The notes under the pieces were generated by a model. That model was not told the origin of the DNA. It did not search any database and worked only from the letters and a program-made list of their open reading frames with translations. A program made the position numbers and the translations under genes. 64,000 bases of DNA from Strigops habroptila (Eukaryota > Chordata > Aves > Psittaciformes > Psittacidae): assembly GCF_004027225.2 (NCBI RefSeq), contig NC_046358.1:66049028-66113027 (forward strand), written 5' to 3'. Every line of letters starts with the position of its first letter. Position 1 is the stretch's first letter. Positions 60,381 to 64,000 of this stretch are shown piece after piece.

Positions 60381-63300
60381 CTTATTTTCCTGTGATTCCT
60401 GTAGAGGATGTAAATGATAATAGGATTGCTGGCATGAAAGCCACAATGCTAATCTGGTTTATTATTGCTTTGTCCATTTTGAGCTGGCATATCCATATCA
60501 CAGTGCTTGATTTTCTGTTGTCTTGCCGCTTATGCTGTTATTTAAACTAACCCAAAAAGGGTGTCTATCAAAATGGAAAAGCTTGAAGTTAATTTTTCAC
60601 AGATGTAAAATGATTACCTAGGCAAGGGGAGATCAGTGCCCCATGCATATTTTGATACACCAAAGCTCCAAAACCATTTTTGGGTTGTTGATCTGTGAAG
60701 TGTCCTCTTTCAACGATTTAACACTTCAAAGTATAGACACCCCTGTGCAAACAGAGGATTAGGATGTTCCAGGCAGAGGATTATGAATGCAGGAGAACTT
60801 TCATGCAGTGAAGAGCTTCTTTACAAGAGAATTACCATCGTAAATAAACATGTAGTTCTGAGAGTAAATGAACTAATGAAGTCTGGTTTCCTATGGTTTT
60901 ATGTATAGTGGCTGGATTTTCTAGTTACAATCATTAGAACAATTATTAGTAATGTACAAAGTGCAGGTGAGGCATTTCAGACAGCTTTCTTCATGTGGAC
61001 TTTCTAATATTGAGTGAGGAAAAATACCACGAAAGAGCAAAATTTACTTCCCAGCTTTGCCATTGGGGCATACTAACCGTGAGAAAAAAGCTGTAGCCTT
61101 TTTGCCATCTGTCTGTATATATGGCCTAGCACATTACACTACCATTTGATTCAGGAAGAAATGTGCTGCTATGTAGCCCATCTGTATCGTGGGCCACAAC
61201 TAGTTCTGCAGCTGTTTAGCTCGGAGAACCTAATAGAGACAGGCCTGCACATACTTTCTATGAGATGCTGGCTGCTCTTACAAGTCCTTTTATAAAGCAT
61301 GCTCTGCCTGCTTTCTGTCACCCTGAAACCCATCACAGAATAAGCATTTTCTTTGTAATGATCAGAGTGTAATAGAGCACCCATGACCCACTCAAACACA
61401 TGAATCTTCAGGATGGCTCTAAATAACTCTTCAGCTCTCTCATTATATTAAGGCCCCAAAGTGGGCATTTTGTTAGCCTCTATGGAATGCAGAAGATGAG
61501 ATTGCTTTACACTGTGTGGCTTTTTTATTATAATAAATGCATTGAAGTTTGAGCTCTAATTATTATCTAGAAAAGAAAGGGAAGGATCTACTATTGAAGC
61601 CCTTGGGCCTTTTCAAGGAGAGGGTGAAAGTTAGAATGAGCTGGAGAAGAAGAAATAAAGCAGCTTCCTGAAAGGCTTCCTCAATACTCATTTTATGTCC
61701 AAACACAATGGGAAGCAGGATGTTTTTTCGGTCAAGGACACATCCCATGGCTATCATAGATACAAAATGATAGTGTCATTGGGGTCAGCATTGCCTTTTT
61801 TCTTTCCCGAGGTGACAGCAAGGAGTTGTGACCAGTACCAGTATAGGCCTCTTACAGAGGTAGCACACATGGCTCAATCACACAGAAAATTGAGAAGATT
61901 AAACACCTCCCAATGGAAACTTGGATGGGCAATGCTTCCCTCATGAACACTGAGTTTGCATATGAAATAAAAGCTTAAGGAAGAAAGAACACAGCTAGTC
62001 CTTGGTAAAATACAACAAATCAAGTCAAGAACACATGACTGATAAGTGCAACACAAATTTTTCAGTGTCTTTGGTAGCTGTTGTTCATTCAGTCTTCCAG
62101 TTTGCCAGCATAAATGCTGAATATTCAAGGGGCCGTTTTATACCACTTTTCCCCTTCCTGCTGCTGTGTCCACCTACAGCTTGATGTCAGGTATTATAAT
62201 ATAAGGTCCAGGGATGCACCTGAGCTACTTCGCCTTGAGCTGAGATGAAGAATGCTGCCTGGCTTTTATAAAGCTTTTATAAGGAGATATTTCGGTGTCA
62301 CCACTGGGTCCTTAAAGCCACCCACCATTTGATTACTATCTCTAGTCTTGTAGCTGTTTCTATGTAGGCCATCTCTACTCACTGTTCGTCTCATTGTGCT
62401 GTGTGCCAGTAGCACTAGCATCTAGCCAGCTTTTGCGCATCACAGTCTTGAGATGGTGGTGGGTTATATCCCCCTATTCCTGCTACTGCTGCCTCAGTAT
62501 TAATGAATTCAGCTATTCTTGACTCACTGAACTGGAAGAATCCACATCTTCATCACTGACTCCAGAAGTGTGTGAAGTTTAAAATGGCTGTGGTTCAGAC
62601 CCACAAATTAATTCAGATGAACCATTCCAAGGAATTAGTCACCCCTGGGGAAGCAGGCTTGCAGCTTCATCATGAACAGTGCAGTAAAATGACACAACAG
62701 CTCCTATTTGTCTTCTTTTTTCCAAACATGTTCCAGAGACGCATGAGGAGAGGCAGGATACTCAAGGCTGACTTGAAGTAGCATCCTTTGGTAATTAATA
62801 TCTGACTGGCTGAATGACTCTGATGAATTTTTGAAGCACTGAACTGAAGGACCAGGAGCAGATTCTCTTTTGGCATGCTAATACAAGCCTGTGCTGTGAG
62901 CAGCTCCAAGGAACCATGTAAATGCAAATGAAGCCAGAAGATGAGTTTATGGAACAAATACCAAGTTTGTCTCTCATTCTCTTTGCTTTGATCTCCACTA
63001 CCAATTAAAAGATAAAAAACTTTTACAGCATATATGTCCAATTAGATCTTGTAATGAAATCCTCAAGTGCTACCGAGGTGGAACTTGCCATAATTAGTTT
63101 TGATACATAAATAAAATTTCCAGATGAAATTTGTTCTTTTAAACTCATGTTCCTCTTTAGTTCATAGTGGTTTATTATTTCACTGTGTGAGATGTGTGAG
63201 AAGTAGCTTCCAATGTTTCTGTTCCCTTGGTTCTAACAGCCTCTATGCTAACGCATTAAAAAGAATAAGAATTAATGACAAATCTAATAAGGAATTATTC

Positions 63301-64000
63301 TAGTGGTAATGCTATGAACTGGAATTTTAATATGAAAAACATTCATAGCCCCTTAGTTTCACACTTTCATCCATCCAGAGAAGGGCAAAGAAACTACTGA
63401 TCATAAAGGCACTAAAGGCATGACATAGATTTTGCAAGTGAACATTCAGAAGCTGGCTAAGATGCTGTGCTTGGAGTTATGATGAGTGTTGTGAGCAGCT
63501 AATAATTCCGCAGGTTGCAGTAAGGACCCTCTGCTTGGTGAGGTTATTTGTATAAAACCCCAAACACCTTGGCAAAGATTTAGTGAAGTTACACAGCTAG
63601 AGCTCAAACCATACATATTAAGTAGAACTTTCTCACTTGCTACTTCACTACGCTACTTTAAGACTTATTTCCATTTGAACAAAGTAAAATACAGTCTTGT
63701 AGTTTATGCTAGAACAACAACATACAGAAATGATGGTCTTTTGGCTAAGAAATGGCACGAGAAGTTAAGATTGTGGAAGTCCCCCTCTCCATATTGCACA
63801 TGTTTCTGAGTTGACGTAGACCATCTTTTAGGGTGAGATTTTGGGCCAATTAGCCTGTCCCTCCAGAGGACTAGTACTTTGAGCTAGCAGTTTAGGTCAT
63901 TCGGGTCCTGTTTTGAAGGGGCAATAAGGGTGTTGTGAAACTAAATGCATGAATATAAGAAACATCTGGAAATCCAGATAAAAGTTGATTTAGTCATTCT

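Larger units (their letters stand above)
53223..64000. other. Right-hand intergenic or intronic region
   Basis: About 10.8 kb of AT-rich sequence with two or three CR1 tails, a TG/TA microsatellite and a few unassigned exon-like stretches. No gene recognised; from about 58.1 to 64 kb I see nothing beyond one possible old CR1 tail. Confidence 0.6.

Overview
This window is vertebrate nuclear DNA and almost certainly from a bird. It carries about 28 recognisable 3' ends of CR1 non-LTR retrotransposons, many with the typical ATTCTATGATTCT-type tail. It also has small exons with consensus GT/AG splice sites in long AT-rich introns, and one compact CpG island. I see no bacterial operons, rRNA, tRNA or CRISPR.

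Left part (about 1-30.35 kb, + strand): the 3' two thirds of ANO1 (TMEM16A), the calcium-activated chloride channel. Eighteen coding exons can be placed, from the segment just before TM1 to the stop codon at 28637-28639, followed by a 3'UTR of about 1.7 kb with a good polyadenylation signal at 30324. They encode about 685 residues if every optional segment is used. The exons for the two known optional segments are both present: a 12-bp micro-exon for EAVK (segment c) and a 78-bp exon for the 26-residue segment d. All six calcium-coordinating side chains known for the family are conserved. The upstream exons (cytoplasmic N-terminus and promoter) lie outside the window.

Middle part (about 30.35-43.2 kb): intergenic. 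It holds CR1 fragments and low-complexity tracts, with no gene I can support.

Right-middle (about 43.2-50.8 kb, - strand): a decayed but intron-containing copy of API5 (apoptosis inhibitor 5, AAC-11). Nine or so exon relics are collinear with the family, most with usable splice sites. They carry several independent frameshifts, in-frame stops, a destroyed donor, a missing acceptor and missing segments. This is an unprocessed pseudogene, convergent with ANO1. A CpG island at about 52.08-52.46 kb sits where its promoter would be expected. A well-formed but unassigned 53-nt exon candidate lies at 51.55-51.60 kb.

Right part (about 53.2-64 kb): CR1 fragments, microsatellites and a few exon-like or frameshifted coding-like stretches that I cannot assign. 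FADD, which follows ANO1 in mammals, is not recognisable in the window.
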